Origin: Branchiostoma floridae
Taxonomy: Eukaryota > Chordata > Leptocardii > Amphioxiformes > Branchiostomatidae
Direction of reading: 5' to 3'
Assembly (NCBI RefSeq): GCF_000003815.2
Contig: NC_049994.1
Location: 6,233,521 to 6,297,520 of the forward strand
DNA length: 64,000 nt
Shown here: one piece after another, positions 23,115 to 33,715 of the stretch
Layout: each line of letters begins with the position of its first letter
Numbering within the stretch: the stretch's first letter is position 1
Program-made: the position numbers and the translations under genes
Notes under the pieces: generated by a model
What the model was told of the DNA's origin: nothing
What the model saw: only the letters and a program-made list of their open reading frames with translations
Database searches by the model: none

Positions 23115-24938
23115 ATGGAGAAAAAACATAGGTCCAGGAGGAAGTGTTCCGTGTGTCGCCTTCCAGTGAAGGGTCACCCGGGCCCTTGTGGCCCTGGCAA
23201 CTGTGTATACGAACAAGCGCCGGGCTCGTCTGATGAAGACTTTTTCTACCGGTTGAGGAATGAGAGGAGGCTACAAGACAGAGTCAGTCAACTCAGGAGA
23301 GAAAGTAAATTGGAGGACATTGCAAGGAGTGCATGGTCAACAGCTACTTCAGATGATGGGGAAGACAAAGTTGAATACAGACCCACATCCGTTCCTGCCA
23401 AGACATTTCCCCGGTCGCCGGGATCTTCTCGTGGGAACCAGGCTCGGCAAGCCAGGGCACGCAGTGAGCCAGCGAAGATTTCCCGCCGTAAGCCAGCGAG
23501 CACAGGGGCACAGGACGGCGAGTCGACCGAATCCGAGGACTTACAGCGCTATACGGTGAAAGATCTCAGATCGTCCAAGGGGTTGGTCAAGGAGGTGGAC
23601 CAAGTTCTGGATGATCTGTTGGACCCAACATCGCGTCCGCGGTACAAGAAGAGCGCTAGGTACAAACGCTCTGCTGGGGTTAGAGCTGAAACCCCCTCAG
23701 ATACCTCATCGTCAAGCAGCAGTGAGGACCCGGGCCCGCGCGGAGCACGCTCGGCTCGCCCGCGTAGTTCAAGACCAGACAAACACCACAAGGCACGGAG
23801 CCTGAGTCGATCAAGGAAGACAAGAGCCCATTCACCTCACAGACACAAGGTGCAGAGCTATAGCCGCCAGCCTTATAGTTCGGACACTTCGTCTTCCCGT
23901 TCGCGTGGCAACAAGAGAAGTAACAGGTACAAACGCTCCACAAGTATTCGAGCGAATGCCCCATCAAGGCCCTCTGATTTCTCGTCGACTAGCAGCCAAG
24001 AGGATCTCCCAAGCAGAGCCCGTTCGGCCCGGCCACGTTTTTCTAGACCAGACAAGTACCACAAGAAACGAAGCCCGAGTCGACCAAGGAAGTCTAGAGC
24101 TCGTACGCCTCACAGACGCAAGTCACGGACGCACGCCCGCCAGCTTAGTTCGGACACTTCGTCTTCCCGGTCACGTTCAAGGGACAGGCGAAAGAAATCA
24201 GGTAAGACCGGGCGCAACCGTACTATAAATGACTGTAGCTCGGCCCGTGTCAAAGTAGAATGGCCACAGGAGCGGGTTCATTTTCCTGGTCATGGAAAGC
24301 GTGGGGGAGTGACTTACGACGAGTTAACTATGCCTATGTTTGTACATGGTTACGTTAAAAATGTAATCGAGTCACATAGAGTTTCACATGTTGTTGAAGA
24401 CAAGTTTATTCACCTGGCAGACTTGATGTTTGATGCAGTGTATCAAGATTGGGTCACAGTAAGAGAGTTACATGCATCAATGCTATACGGTTTAGAACGG
24501 GGCACATTGAGTTGGTCAGATGCCGATTTGTTTGCTACCATCAGGGACCGACATTACCGCACACAGGGTAGCGTGTCACGAGGCGGGAACAGCGGGAACG
24601 TTCAAGGGGCGTGGTCAGTGACTGGTGGACGTGCTACCGGCGGGTATCAAAGGCCGCGCAATTGTGGCGGTTTTCAGAATGGATCGTGTTCCTTGCGTTC
24701 GGGTCACTACAGTATGAGATGGAACAGTCCCGTACTACATGTTTGCAGTGCTTGCCTACAAGTCCGCAACATTCAGGAGCATCATGCGAGCAAAGACTGC
24801 CCGTACAGAGACCCTGCCTTTCGCCTCGCGCAAACCATGCAAGCGGAGGCTGGGAGAGGCACCGCCCCTCCCCCAGCTCAGGCCGGCGGCGCCAGTGGAC
24901 AAAGACAAGGCGATCGAGTTGCATCGGGCCGTGTGTGA
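23115..24938 (+). CDS. DIRS-type Gag-like protein with RS-rich repeats
   Basis: 607 residues from ATG 23115. The N-terminus has a Cys/His cluster ([20 protein letters not shown]). Residues about 175-365 are Arg/Ser-rich and contain two imperfect repeats of about 85 residues, each running YKRS..., [25 protein letters not shown]. The folded region [20 protein letters not shown] to [17 protein letters not shown] follows. Near the C-terminus [19 protein letters not shown] forms a C-x2-C...H-x4-C knuckle. The protein should package element RNA; RS repeats could also bind splicing factors. It overlaps the RT ORF by 200 bp in a different frame. A consensus splice donor lies inside it at 24201/24202. 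Confidence 0.8.
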   Translation: MEKKHRSRRKCSVCRLPVKGHPGPCGPGNCVYEQAPGSSDEDFFYRLRNERRLQDRVSQLRRESKLEDIARSAWSTATSDDGEDKVEYRPTSVPAKTFPRSPGSSRGNQARQARARSEPAKISRRKPASTGAQDGESTESEDLQRYTVKDLRSSKGLVKEVDQVLDDLLDPTSRPRYKKSARYKRSAGVRAETPSDTSSSSSSEDPGPRGARSARPRSSRPDKHHKARSLSRSRKTRAHSPHRHKVQSYSRQPYSSDTSSSRSRGNKRSNRYKRSTSIRANAPSRPSDFSSTSSQEDLPSRARSARPRFSRPDKYHKKRSPSRPRKSRARTPHRRKSRTHARQLSSDTSSSRSRSRDRRKKSGKTGRNRTINDCSSARVKVEWPQERVHFPGHGKRGGVTYDELTMPMFVHGYVKNVIESHRVSHVVEDKFIHLADLMFDAVYQDWVTVRELHASMLYGLERGTLSWSDADLFATIRDRHYRTQGSVSRGGNSGNVQGAWSVTGGRATGGYQRPRNCGGFQNGSCSLRSGHYSMRWNSPVLHVCSACLQVRNIQEHHASKDCPYRDPAFRLAQTMQAEAGRGTAPPPAQAGGASGQRQGDRVASGRV

Positions 24939-26583
24939 GAGCGCGTGTTACAACTTTGAAGGCGCACGTATACCGGTGAGGTCATCTTTGAATATATCTA
25001 CATGGAAGAAGTTACTGCGAGACTATAACGACAGACAGATTGTTGATTTCTTAGAATTTGGATGGCCGATTAATGTTCAAACAGAATTGTACCAGCGTCC
25101 CTTGGAAACATCAGTTCGTAATCATAATTCTGCTAATCTTTATGCTGAACACGTTGATGCGTTTATTGCAAAGGAAATGAGACTGGGAGCTTTAGCCGGC
25201 CCTTTCTCGTCAAATCCTTTTCCGTTTCCGGTTGCGCCGATACCGATGCAGACCGTAGAGAAGAGAGACAGCACTGAGAGACGGGTGGTTGTCGATTGTA
25301 GTTTTCCTGCGGGATACTCTATTAATGATGCCGTGCCCAAAGATTCTTACTTAGGACAGGAAATAAAACTCACATACCCGTCAGTGGATACATTTACGCA
25401 GATGATAGTCGACAAAGGACCCGGATGTTTATTGTACAAGACTGATCTGAAACGCGCATATAGACAGATACCAGTCGACCCGAAAGATTATGGTTATCTC
25501 TGTTATTGTTGGAGGGATCAATTATATTTTGATATGCGAGCTCCGTTCGGACTGAGAAGCAGTGCTTTGATTTGTCAGAGAACGACGTCGGCAATCACAT
25601 TTATACAACAGGAGAAAGGGTATTGTATTTGCAACTATCTGGACGATTTCGGGGGGGCAGAGCGTCCACCTGTAGCTACAAAGGCATTTGACAGTTTACA
25701 AGATACGATATACAGCCTAGGATTGCAGGAGTCAAAAGAAAAGGCAGTCGCACCAACGACCTGCATGATTTTCTTGGGAATAGAATTTGATACCGTTGCT
25801 ATGGTTAAACGAGTACCACAGTTTCGCCTCGACGAAGTACGACTCTTGATTGAGGACTGGATTAATAAGAGGAAGGCGTCTAAACGCGAGCTTCAGTCGC
25901 TGATTGGCAAGCTTGTTTTCGTGTCTGCATGTGTGCCTTCGGGACGTCTTTTTATTTCTCGCATGTTAGAATCACTACGCAGCCTTAGCAGAAACCATCA
26001 CAGACTTCGCCTGTCTCGTGACTTCAAACTGGACTTGTACTGGTGGCGGAGATTTATGAGTTCATTCAATGGAGTGTCACTTTTGACACCTAACGTGTAT
26101 TGTGTCCCAGATGAGATAGTTTCAACGGATGCGTGCCTGACTGGATGTGGAGGATTCTGTAATGGTGATTTCTTCCATGCCAAGTTCCCGACTTCAGTGG
26201 TCCAACGCTATGGTTCTAAGATACATGTCTTGGAGATGCTAACAGTTGTTGTCGCTGCCAAGAAATGGGGCCCGAACTGGAGAGGGTCTAGAATCTTGAT
26301 TAACTGTGACAATATGGCGTGTGTGTATGTATTGAACTCGGGACGTTCTAGAGATAAGGATTTGCTCCGTTGCGCGAGGGAGCTCTGGATGATCGCGGCT
26401 ATGAATGACTTCGTCTTGAAGGCTGTGCATATTCAAGGACGAGAAAACCGAGTGGCGGACCACTTGTCAAGATGGCATTGCTCACCCTGGCATCCTCACC
26501 AGTTCCATGTTTTGACACAAGAAGTCGACACTTGTGAGATAACGGTATTGCAGGAAGACTTCTCCCTGGAATGCCCTCTCTGA
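24739..26583 (+). CDS. DIRS-type reverse transcriptase-RNase H
   Basis: 614 residues from ATG 24739, in the +1 frame relative to gag and overlapping it by 200 bp; the functional start may be further in. RT motifs in order: [36 protein letters not shown] (first catalytic Asp), [18 protein letters not shown], and YLDDF (catalytic Asp pair). The RNase H domain follows: [43 protein letters not shown] and [11 protein letters not shown], supplying the acidic residues. The enzyme copies element RNA into DNA. The frame ends with consecutive stops, TGA TAA. Confidence 0.9.
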   Translation: MFAVLAYKSATFRSIMRAKTARTETLPFASRKPCKRRLGEAPPLPQLRPAAPVDKDKAIELHRAVCESACYNFEGARIPVRSSLNISTWKKLLRDYNDRQIVDFLEFGWPINVQTELYQRPLETSVRNHNSANLYAEHVDAFIAKEMRLGALAGPFSSNPFPFPVAPIPMQTVEKRDSTERRVVVDCSFPAGYSINDAVPKDSYLGQEIKLTYPSVDTFTQMIVDKGPGCLLYKTDLKRAYRQIPVDPKDYGYLCYCWRDQLYFDMRAPFGLRSSALICQRTTSAITFIQQEKGYCICNYLDDFGGAERPPVATKAFDSLQDTIYSLGLQESKEKAVAPTTCMIFLGIEFDTVAMVKRVPQFRLDEVRLLIEDWINKRKASKRELQSLIGKLVFVSACVPSGRLFISRMLESLRSLSRNHHRLRLSRDFKLDLYWWRRFMSSFNGVSLLTPNVYCVPDEIVSTDACLTGCGGFCNGDFFHAKFPTSVVQRYGSKIHVLEMLTVVVAAKKWGPNWRGSRILINCDNMACVYVLNSGRSRDKDLLRCARELWMIAAMNDFVLKAVHIQGRENRVADHLSRWHCSPWHPHQFHVLTQEVDTCEITVLQEDFSLECPL

Positions 26584-26601
26584 TAACATCACTGACATTG
26601 G

Positions 26602-27603
26602 TTGTTATGTTTTGTTACAGTTAAGACAGATCTACTCAACTTGCGAGAACAGGCACGTCGGACAAAATTTGCTGCCTTTGCTGAAGGAACCTGGTCGAAC
26701 TTACGGACACACTTGAGGACATACCTGCTGTTCTGCACGTTCTATAATGTAACTCCGTTCCCAGCAACAGTGGACACTCTCGAGACATTTGCTCAGTTCC
26801 TGAGTCGTTCTTTCCGAGCACCAGCAGCCATTAGGAATTACATCAGTGGCATTAAGACTCTGCACACCCTGTTCGGTTGGGACATTACTGCTTTCGAGTC
26901 GATGGACCTGGGATTACTACAACGAGGACTAAGCAAACAGATGCAGCATACACCTAGACAGAAGTTACCGTTCACCCCAGCAGTATTGTTGCAGATCTAT
27001 GAACAATTGGACATTTCTGTTCCGTTGCATGCGACAATATGGACTATTATTTTATTAAGTTTCTTTACATTTCAACGCATGTCAAATTTTCTAGGGAAAG
27101 GTACTTTCAATCCAGATAGACAATTTATTATGGATGATTTCGTTGTTCATAAAGAGGTATTACTTGTACGAATACGGTGGTCAAAGACATTACAGGCGGC
27201 AGAACGTTTGTTGTACGTGCCAGTAATCCGGATGCCTGACTCGCCATTGTGCCCGGTCATGGCTTTTCGTAACATGGTTCAACTCAATAAGAACACGAAT
27301 ACTAAGGCTGCATTTGTCGTTCCACATAACTCTACCTTTGTACCTCTGACTCAGCATGTATTTGACAGAGTGTTTAAGAGAGTTCTAGTTAAAGCTGGTT
27401 TAGATCCTAGCAGTTATTCCTTGCATAGTGGCAGACGGGGAGGAGCCTCGTTTGCTTTTCGTGCCGGTGTACCAGTAGATCTTATTCGTATTCAAGGCGA
27501 CTGGAAGTCTGATGCCTATTTACTGTACCTTAAGGTTCCGTTAGAGACACGTTTAAAGCTTTGCACTAGAATGGTGAGTTATATCCGTTCAGTAGATTGC
27601 TAG
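26602..27603 (+). CDS. Tyrosine recombinase of the DIRS-like element
   Basis: About 333 residues in the same frame as the RT ORF but separated from it by two stop codons. There is no ATG at the front of the frame; the first codon of the open stretch is TTG. An acceptor, ttttgttacag, ends at 26620 with a CTGAC branch-like motif upstream, so the real 5' end is probably spliced. The catalytic set is visible: Arg in FFTFQRMSN, H-x2-R in SLHSGRRGG, Trp in IQGDWKSDA and the Tyr nucleophile within AYLLYL. The N-terminal core-binding domain (FAAFAEGTWSNLRTHLRTYL) is present. It should insert the circular cDNA by recombination without target duplication. Confidence 0.88.
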   Translation: MLCFVTVKTDLLNLREQARRTKFAAFAEGTWSNLRTHLRTYLLFCTFYNVTPFPATVDTLETFAQFLSRSFRAPAAIRNYISGIKTLHTLFGWDITAFESMDLGLLQRGLSKQMQHTPRQKLPFTPAVLLQIYEQLDISVPLHATIWTIILLSFFTFQRMSNFLGKGTFNPDRQFIMDDFVVHKEVLLVRIRWSKTLQAAERLLYVPVIRMPDSPLCPVMAFRNMVQLNKNTNTKAAFVVPHNSTFVPLTQHVFDRVFKRVLVKAGLDPSSYSLHSGRRGGASFAFRAGVPVDLIRIQGDWKSDAYLLYLKVPLETRLKLCTRMVSYIRSVDC

Positions 27604-27852
27604 TTGTTATATAGTTTTCTTGTTCCTATTGAGAATATTCGTACAGCAGAATGTTAGTTGTTAATACTGCTATCTCGTTACTGTTACTGAAATTGTCACT
27701 TTACGCTAGAGTTGTATTGTTATCCATGTTCAATCTTGCCTTCCAAGATTTGCAGTTATTGTGGTGCTGGGGAGGTCAGGTCCCTGTTCCCTTGTTTTTT
27801 TTTTTCCTTTTGTTTTTATTTATTTTTGTCAAGAGGTTTGGCCTTTTCTTTG

Positions 27853-27942
27853 GCGTTTGTTTGGAAAAGTGGAAGTACATTAAAAACCTTTCCCATTTTT
27901 GGCCAAACCCTTCTACCTCTCTGTCTTTATTGTTAGATAATT
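27853..27942 (+). repeat. B1 split direct repeat
   Basis: 90 bp from gcgtttgtttggaaaagtgg to attgttagataatt. It differs from B2 at one site (aaacctttccc versus aaacttttccc). It is separated from A2 by one base, the standard B1-A2 junction. Confidence 0.88.
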
Positions 27943-27943
27943 T

Positions 27944-28096
27944 GGGAGAAATTCTCCCCTTGAGAGATTTCGATTAATTGTTAACCAATTAAAGACTTGG
28001 TTTGGCCCTCCGGGTCAGGTGACTCGTATCACGTGATTCTGTTCTCGCGCTCGTCCATTTTGTCCCTGTCAGCAGGGGAGTGAGGACGTGATCTTT
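27944..28096 (+). repeat. A2 split direct repeat
   Basis: Exact copy of A1 (153 bp). An 84-bp spacer (28097-28180) containing agttaactttaaagtaaata separates it from B2. Confidence 0.9.
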
Positions 28097-28180
28097 CAGT
28101 TTCCCTCCACCACCCCGGCGCCACCTTAGTTAACTTTAAAGTAAATAAGTTTTTCCAATATAAGTCGGAAAAGTTAAACT

Positions 28181-28270
28181 GCGTTTGTTTGGAAAAGTGG
28201 AAGTACATTAAAAACTTTTCCCATTTTTGGCCAAACCCTTCTACCTCTCTGTCTTTATTGTTAGATAATT
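28181..28270 (+). repeat. B2 terminal split direct repeat
   Basis: Second copy of the 90-bp B repeat and the 3' end of the element. The next bases, catgtagtta, are flanking DNA. Confidence 0.88.
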
Positions 28271-31184
28271 CATGTAGTTATGTTTACAAGAGTAATGACC
28301 TCTGACCCAACGCTGTTTCTGTGATTGGCTGTCAACTCAGTGCATTAATTATGATAATAAGCCCATTTCTAACATTGGCGTTGACGCTAGTAGTCTTCAC
28401 GTTCAAGTTGATCATTGAAACATCTAATTCATCATATAGTATCTAATCTATACAAAGAGGGTGTACAAAAATAATCAAACAAATTTATACTCCATGGATA
28501 GATTTAAGAAGTATCAGCCGTCGCTACATATGCGTCTGATGTAATAATTGTGTTGGTGAATGATTGAACTTGACCACAAGCAAAATGTCTTTCTTTTCAA
28601 CAGGGGACGCAAAATTAGCCTTCTATCATTAGCTTTGCGCAGAGGCGATATCATAGCCGATGAGGTTTATCCGAGGCGTGATTATTGCTAGTTGAAAACT
28701 TTTCCCAATACCCCGCCTGGAGGACGTGAAATACCGTCCACCATGGCAATTTTTGTGAGCCCCTACGGGGGCCCCAATAACTAATCAAAAAGTAATACAT
28801 GAGCATAACAGGATTGTGTAGTAAGTCCACAAGTCCTGACTTGCACCGCTTACAAAGTTACGTTGTTAACCTTGTGTGACATCCCGGACAACGTAAACAG
28901 ATTAATCTAATACAGGTGAAACAAGACAGGTGGGGTGTAGTATGTAAGGAAGAAAAGCAAGAGCAGACAGGTGCAGAACAAGGACCGAGGAAGAGGGCCT
29001 AAGATACCCGCTGCGGTTCTGTCTGGAGTCATGGCGCAGCGTCCGTGGCAGTTGGTGGTGCCCCCACCGCCCTAGCTTCAGCCCGTGCCTGCCCCAGCAC
29101 GGCAGGCTCCTCAGCCCCGCAGCAGCAGCCTGCGCAACCTCTTGCCACCGGCGCCTCAAGCCCCTCCAGCGCCGTTAGGCATATTTTATTGTTGGTTTGC
29201 TGAAGGTTTTTTTTAAACAAGTGGGACGTCAACGTATTGTATACAATGCTCTTGGGGTGGGGGCATCGGATGTGGGCCAGCAGCTTGCATGACCGGTAAT
29301 AGTTTTTCGTAAGTTAACTTGTTACTCTGTGACTGGAGGGTGACTGGAGGGTAACCTCCACCAAAAGTCTTGTAATCACTTTGTGCGTTGAGTGTTCGCA
29401 CGTATATCTTTATGTTCCGTATGCCGCAATCGCATGTGAATTGGCATGTCGTCTGTACTCCGTTGCGAAATGATGCAATTTCTTCTTTTTTTTTTCGCCG
29501 TAGCTGTTTTATTATGGATGTAATAATTTCAGTTTTCACCCCTACGCCGTCCGGTGTAGTAGCCCAGGTCTTCCTTATGATCGCGCCTTAATTTTTGTGG
29601 TAATTGGATACCGTCAAGCAGATGTCGTCCTCGTCCGAATATGGGGTATGGCAATTACTTATCTCCTAGCAGATATGGATTTATGTTAGGTCGCACCGCA
29701 GGCTGTCCCCCCCCCCCCCAGGCTGCACCATAACAGCACATTTTGTTGCCATATTGCACAAGGGGGCGTGGATCGATGATATGAAAGGAATTTGGCCACG
29801 TAATTGAAGATTTTGGACCGGGCATGGAAAGGAAGGATAAAGAAAACAGCTGATATGGAAGAAATTTGGCCACGTAATTTGGAATTGTGGACAGGCAACG
29901 GAATTATGGAATTGAAGGACAAGGAAAACAGCGGATAGGAAGGAATTTGTCCACGTTTTTGGAATTATGGACTGGATATGGAATTAAAAGGACAAGAAAA
30001 ACAGCTGATTGGAAGGAATATGTGCACGCAATTTAGAATTGTGGACTGGCCACGGGATTAGGGAATTGAAAGATAAGAAAAATCAGCGGATAATTGGAAG
30101 GAATGTGGCCAAGGAATTTTGGAATGTTGGATTAATGCATATCGAAAAGTAATTGGCTTTGGGAAAGGAATGACAAGGAAACAGCTCATGTGGAAGGAAT
30201 TTGGCCATGTAATTTGTAATTGTGTACCGGGAATTGATTTGTAATGACGCTAACATGTTGTGAACGTGATTCGGTTGGGAAAACGGTTGCTAAGTAAGAT
30301 GAATGTAAACCAAATACATGTATTGGGAAATCCGGACGAGGGGAATGATATCGATAACGCCACGCTAAGTTGTATTGAGCGCAAATTTTCAATCTTCCAA
30401 ATTTCTGTTATTCATGCATTTCTTGGGGGAGGCGGGTAATTGCATTAGACTCTTGGTGTAATAGAGTGTCAAAGTAGAATGCGGGTGGTACTGCAAGTTT
30501 CTGATAACTTGTTTTGTTGATACGGAATGCGGTGTGGACACATGGTGACAGATAATTTCATTATTGTAGGATCTCCCGATGTTACAAAGGCTGGAGGCCC
30601 TGGAGAGGGCGTATATGGCGGATGGGGTGAGGGAGGCCCTGGAACAAGTACTTGACCTGGCTAAGGCGCCGTCTTAAGTGGACCAGACCATGATGATACC
30701 AGCTTTGAGAAGGCTTGAGGAGAAGGCGCGGCTTGCAGGCTAAGGGGAGCTCCCAAGTACTCCACCACCTTATGACATGCTCTAAGGAACGATAGAGACC
30801 CCTTACTGGGCGAAATGATTCTGAGTTCGTTAGGATCTGAGATCAACAAACAGCCGACAAACAGCCGGTGTCCGCTCGACTTCAGAGCCCGACCGGTGCC
30901 TTAAAATTTATATTTTGAAATACCAGTAGTATTCACAAAGACTACACGCAATTTTCGCAATTAAGAAAATTTCACATCTTTAGATTTTTTACTTTTGTTT
31001 TGTTAGTCACACTATATCGTTGCCGTGTGCTTATCTGCACAAGGAAACGGGTTATAAAGTACATCGATTTTATTCAGCACTTAAGCGGGTTTTAGCGATC
31101 AGAAACTGGAAAGATCTGTCCGTTGATTGTGTTTCATGCTAATTTGTCTAATAAGCGAATTTCACATCTTGAGGCTTTGTTTCA
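28271..31184. other. Region without a supported gene
   Basis: Holds a GC-rich stretch (about 29000-29180), the A/G-rich minisatellite at 29784-30240, and one exon-like piece at 30572-30676. That piece runs from a ttattgtag acceptor through MLQRLEALERAYMADG and ends in a TAA after 35 codons. I could not attach it to other exons. The rest has only short frames. Confidence 0.4.
29784..30240 (+). repeat. Degenerate minisatellite, about six units of 75-95 bp
   Basis: Each unit has ggaaggaatttggccacg, then a (t)ttggaattgtgga block, then aaggacaaggaaaacagc with a following tgat or ggat. Unit starts lie near 29784, 29856, 29938, 30016, 30098 and 30192. Units differ by substitutions and small indels, so this is an old array. 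Confidence 0.7.
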
Positions 31185-31469
31185 TTAGCCACACTTCACA
31201 CTGTTGTGTGTTGTCACTCCTGGACGCAGGTTATGAAGAACACAAAGGTAATAGCTGACTATCGATTTACAAAACTTTAGATGAAGTTGTTCGATGGGAG
31301 AATTGTTATTCAATCTGCTCTTGCCCCATACCTCTGCACCGTAAGTTAATATTGGGACTGCACAGGCATCAAATATTTTACAATACACTGACGCAGAAGG
31401 ATTGCAGTCTCCCAGGGTTGTTTTGATGCTGAACAGAGCCCTGGAAGCCTTTTTTTGCAGTGCATGCAT
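31185..31469 (-). pseudogene. CR1-type LINE ORF2 fragment
   Basis: The minus-strand frame has KKASRALFSIKTTLGDCNPS and CAVPILTYGAEVWG followed by HLKFCKSIV. This aligns with 53284-53480 of the CR1 element (FGVRQSLDKADAP, CVKPILLYGSEIWG, HVKFCKQSLN). It is the post-RT region, truncated at both ends. Confidence 0.65.
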
Positions 31470-31959
31470 TTAGTAAACACATCAATACACAGACATTATC
31501 ACATGAAAAGATTGTATTTGTACAAGCGTGTGTTACGGATTTTCATGTGTATTATGAACTGAAATTGTTAAATAAACTCACTAGCGAGCTTGTGTTGTCT
31601 GCTCAGATATTACCATATTGTGAAGCAGATACAAGCTTGCATTGGTTGGTTTACCTCAGTTGAATGCAACTTGGAAGACAGAGAAGTCATGGAACGTCTG
31701 GCTCTTGCGAAGGCAAGAACTCCTAAAAGGAAGTTCAGTTTCGTTCGCGGTCGTGATGACAACCAGCGCTTCCGCAGTCCTTTAAGCCAGAAGATACAGC
31801 GTGACAACACGGATTCAGGTGTAACGGGTAAACCAGAGGCGGCGGCACCATTTTTTAGTTGTGGGGGCGAAAATTTCTCATATCACTAAATCGAGGGCCG
31901 AAGGCCCGAGGCGTCGCGCCGGAGGCGCGACCCTTCTAGGGGGGTCCGGGGGCATGCAC

Positions 31960-32740
31960 CCCCGGAAAAATTTCAAATCTAAACCCTCTGAAACGCTATT
32001 TCCTGTATTTTGAGGGGCAAATTTTGCTGCCAGACTAAGCTAACTTCAATGACATTTCTATCAAAAATACACATAGTTTTAGCTTTAGTTATTCAGGGCG
32101 ACACCCCCAACATATTTTCACCATCTCGAGCGGCGAAGGTACGAGCCGTTGCAAAGTAGGTTCTGGAAATTTTTGAAATCTAGACCCTCTGAAACGCCAT
32201 TTCCTGTATTTTGAGGGACAAATTTTACAGACAGACTAAGCTGAATTCAATTAAACTTCTAGTAGAGAAAAATTTTTGAGGGCGACGACCCACGCACCAA
32301 CATATTTTGCACTACGTCGTCGTGAGCCCCGAAGACGCAAGCCGCCGCAAGGGAGTTTTGAAGAAATTTTTAAATCAGGACACTTTGAATGCCATTTCCT
32401 GCATTTGAGGGGAACATTTTGCTTATAAACAAAGCTAAGTTTGATAATGAAATTTCTGCTAGAAAAAGGTCGTGGGGGACGACGCTCCGGTAGCATTTTC
32501 CCACCATGTCCAGTGCCGACGGCGCGAATCCTCACAAGGGAGGTCCTTTGAAATTTTGAAATCTGGACCCTCTGAAACGTCATTTCCTGCATTTTCAGGG
32601 CCAAATTTTGCCAGTAGACTAGCGAGATTTGATGAAATTTCCATTAGTGAAAATATACACAAGGGCTACAGCTTGAGTTTGAGTGTTTCAGCTTATTTTA
32701 TCGTGGGGGCGTCGCCCCCACGACCTATTTTTTGTGGGGG
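31960..32740 (+). repeat. Four tandem units of 188-204 bp
   Basis: The core aaatct-gaccctctgaaacg followed by ccatttcctg(t/c)attttgaggg recurs at about 31968, 32172, 32365 and 32553. Each unit also has a G-rich block (ggggcgac-ccccacg type). It ends in gtgggggcgtcgcccccacg and a ggcggccgccccc palindrome just before the SWIM-like ORF. This could be a decaying satellite or intronic array. Confidence 0.65.
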
Positions 32741-32779
32741 CGGCCGCCCCCACTGCCCCCATGGTGCCGCCGCCACTGT

Positions 32780-33715
32780 AAACAGTCTGGCAAACGACAG
32801 AAACTTCACTTTGAATCCGCGAGTACGTCCGTAAGCGATCCACTGGCTGCGTACAAGATGAACCTGCGGACAAAAGGAGAGATCTTTGAAGTTCAAGATG
32901 GAGCAAGGGTCTGGGTCATCCGTGACTGGAATGGAAGTAAGTTGTTGGAAGGAAAGTACGTTGTTGTGGAGAAAACGGACACGATTTTCAAACGTTCCAG
33001 TGACCACAACCGCAGTCATTCATTCTGGGTGTGCTCCTGTCGAGAAGCCATCAACCAACGACGACGTCTTGTCGAAACAAGTGAAATCATCACGGAAGAC
33101 TTTGAACAGTTTGTCTGTAGAGAGGAGGCTCTGTACTGCATCCACTGCCGCTTGATCAGTACGTTTGGCGGGGACAATGTTGCGGTACTTGAAAATAACA
33201 ATGAGAACGAAGATGAAGATTCGCACAACGTCGTGCACTTCATCAGGGCGGAGCCGCTACTGGCATTTGTTTCATGTACCGACAGCAGTGGTCTTGTAGG
33301 TATAACGGCGCGCCAGCGATACCTACATTGCCTGACTTGTGACTACGGTATCCGTAGCTGTTCCCATGTCAGAACGTACAGAGAATGGCTCAAGGAGGAG
33401 GGCCTCGACGAGCCCGTAGACGAGGGAGAGAAGTCGGCGACAGTTACTTCGGCAAAGTCGTAGAAAGGCATACCCTACCCCCTTCCAGACGACTTACGGG
33501 AACTCCAGCAGGACTATGACTCAGAAACGTTATCAACCGGGTTATCCAAGACAGTCTCCGCCGGACCATCAGAGTCCGTTCTCGCCACGAAAAAGCAATC
33601 CCATAAGAGAACTGGCATCGTTCGGCAGCCAAGCAGTAGGAAGCGGCTTGCGACCATTGAAATTGGACCTGTAAATCTAACGAGTTGGAACTTTATTTGC
33701 ACAATCACTGAATAA
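32780..33715 (+). pseudogene. Cysteine-rich SWIM-like protein exon with an in-frame amber codon
   Basis: An open frame runs from a likely acceptor (actgtaaacag, about 32780) through ATG 32858. It has VWVIRDWNGSKLLEGKYVVV, FWVCSCREAINQRRR, YCIHCRL and YLHCLTCDYGIRSCSHVR, a C-x2-C...C-x-H arrangement like SWIM fingers. At 33461-33463 a TAG interrupts it. The same frame then continues 83 codons (KGIPYPLPDDLRELQQDYDS...) to TAA 33713-33715, which overlaps an AATAAA signal. Cys clusters followed by an IPYPLP stretch recall KDZ-transposon-linked or HMGXB3-like proteins, but that is a guess. Either a disabled copy, an assembly error, or true readthrough. Confidence 0.5.

Larger units (their letters stand above)
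22916..28270 (+). mobile_element. Complete tyrosine-recombinase retrotransposon (DIRS order, Ngaro/PAT-like split direct repeats)
   Basis: The element has the layout A1 (22916-23068), gag ORF, RT-RNase H ORF, tyrosine recombinase ORF, B1 (27853-27942), A2 (27944-28096), B2 (28181-28270). A1 and A2 are identical over 153 bp, and B1 and B2 differ at one base by eye. That near-identity and three long open frames point to recent activity. A repeats start with the self-complementary gggagaaattctcccc. There is no LTR, no DDE integrase and no aspartic protease, as expected for this order. It lies about 600 bp downstream of the SRPBCC gene, same strand. Confidence 0.9.

Noticed and set aside
26583-26602. 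Stop-codon readthrough as the way to express the recombinase
   Set aside because: Two consecutive in-frame stops (TGA TAA) make simple readthrough unlikely; the in-phase donor/acceptor pair is a better explanation.
28902-29232. GC-rich minus-strand frames with Ala/Cys/Gly-rich products
   Set aside because: Several frames are open on both strands because of composition; no motif, no splice structure and no paralogue in the window.
29784-30240. CRISPR-like direct repeats
   Set aside because: Units are degenerate with no regular spacer, and the genome is animal; this is an old minisatellite.
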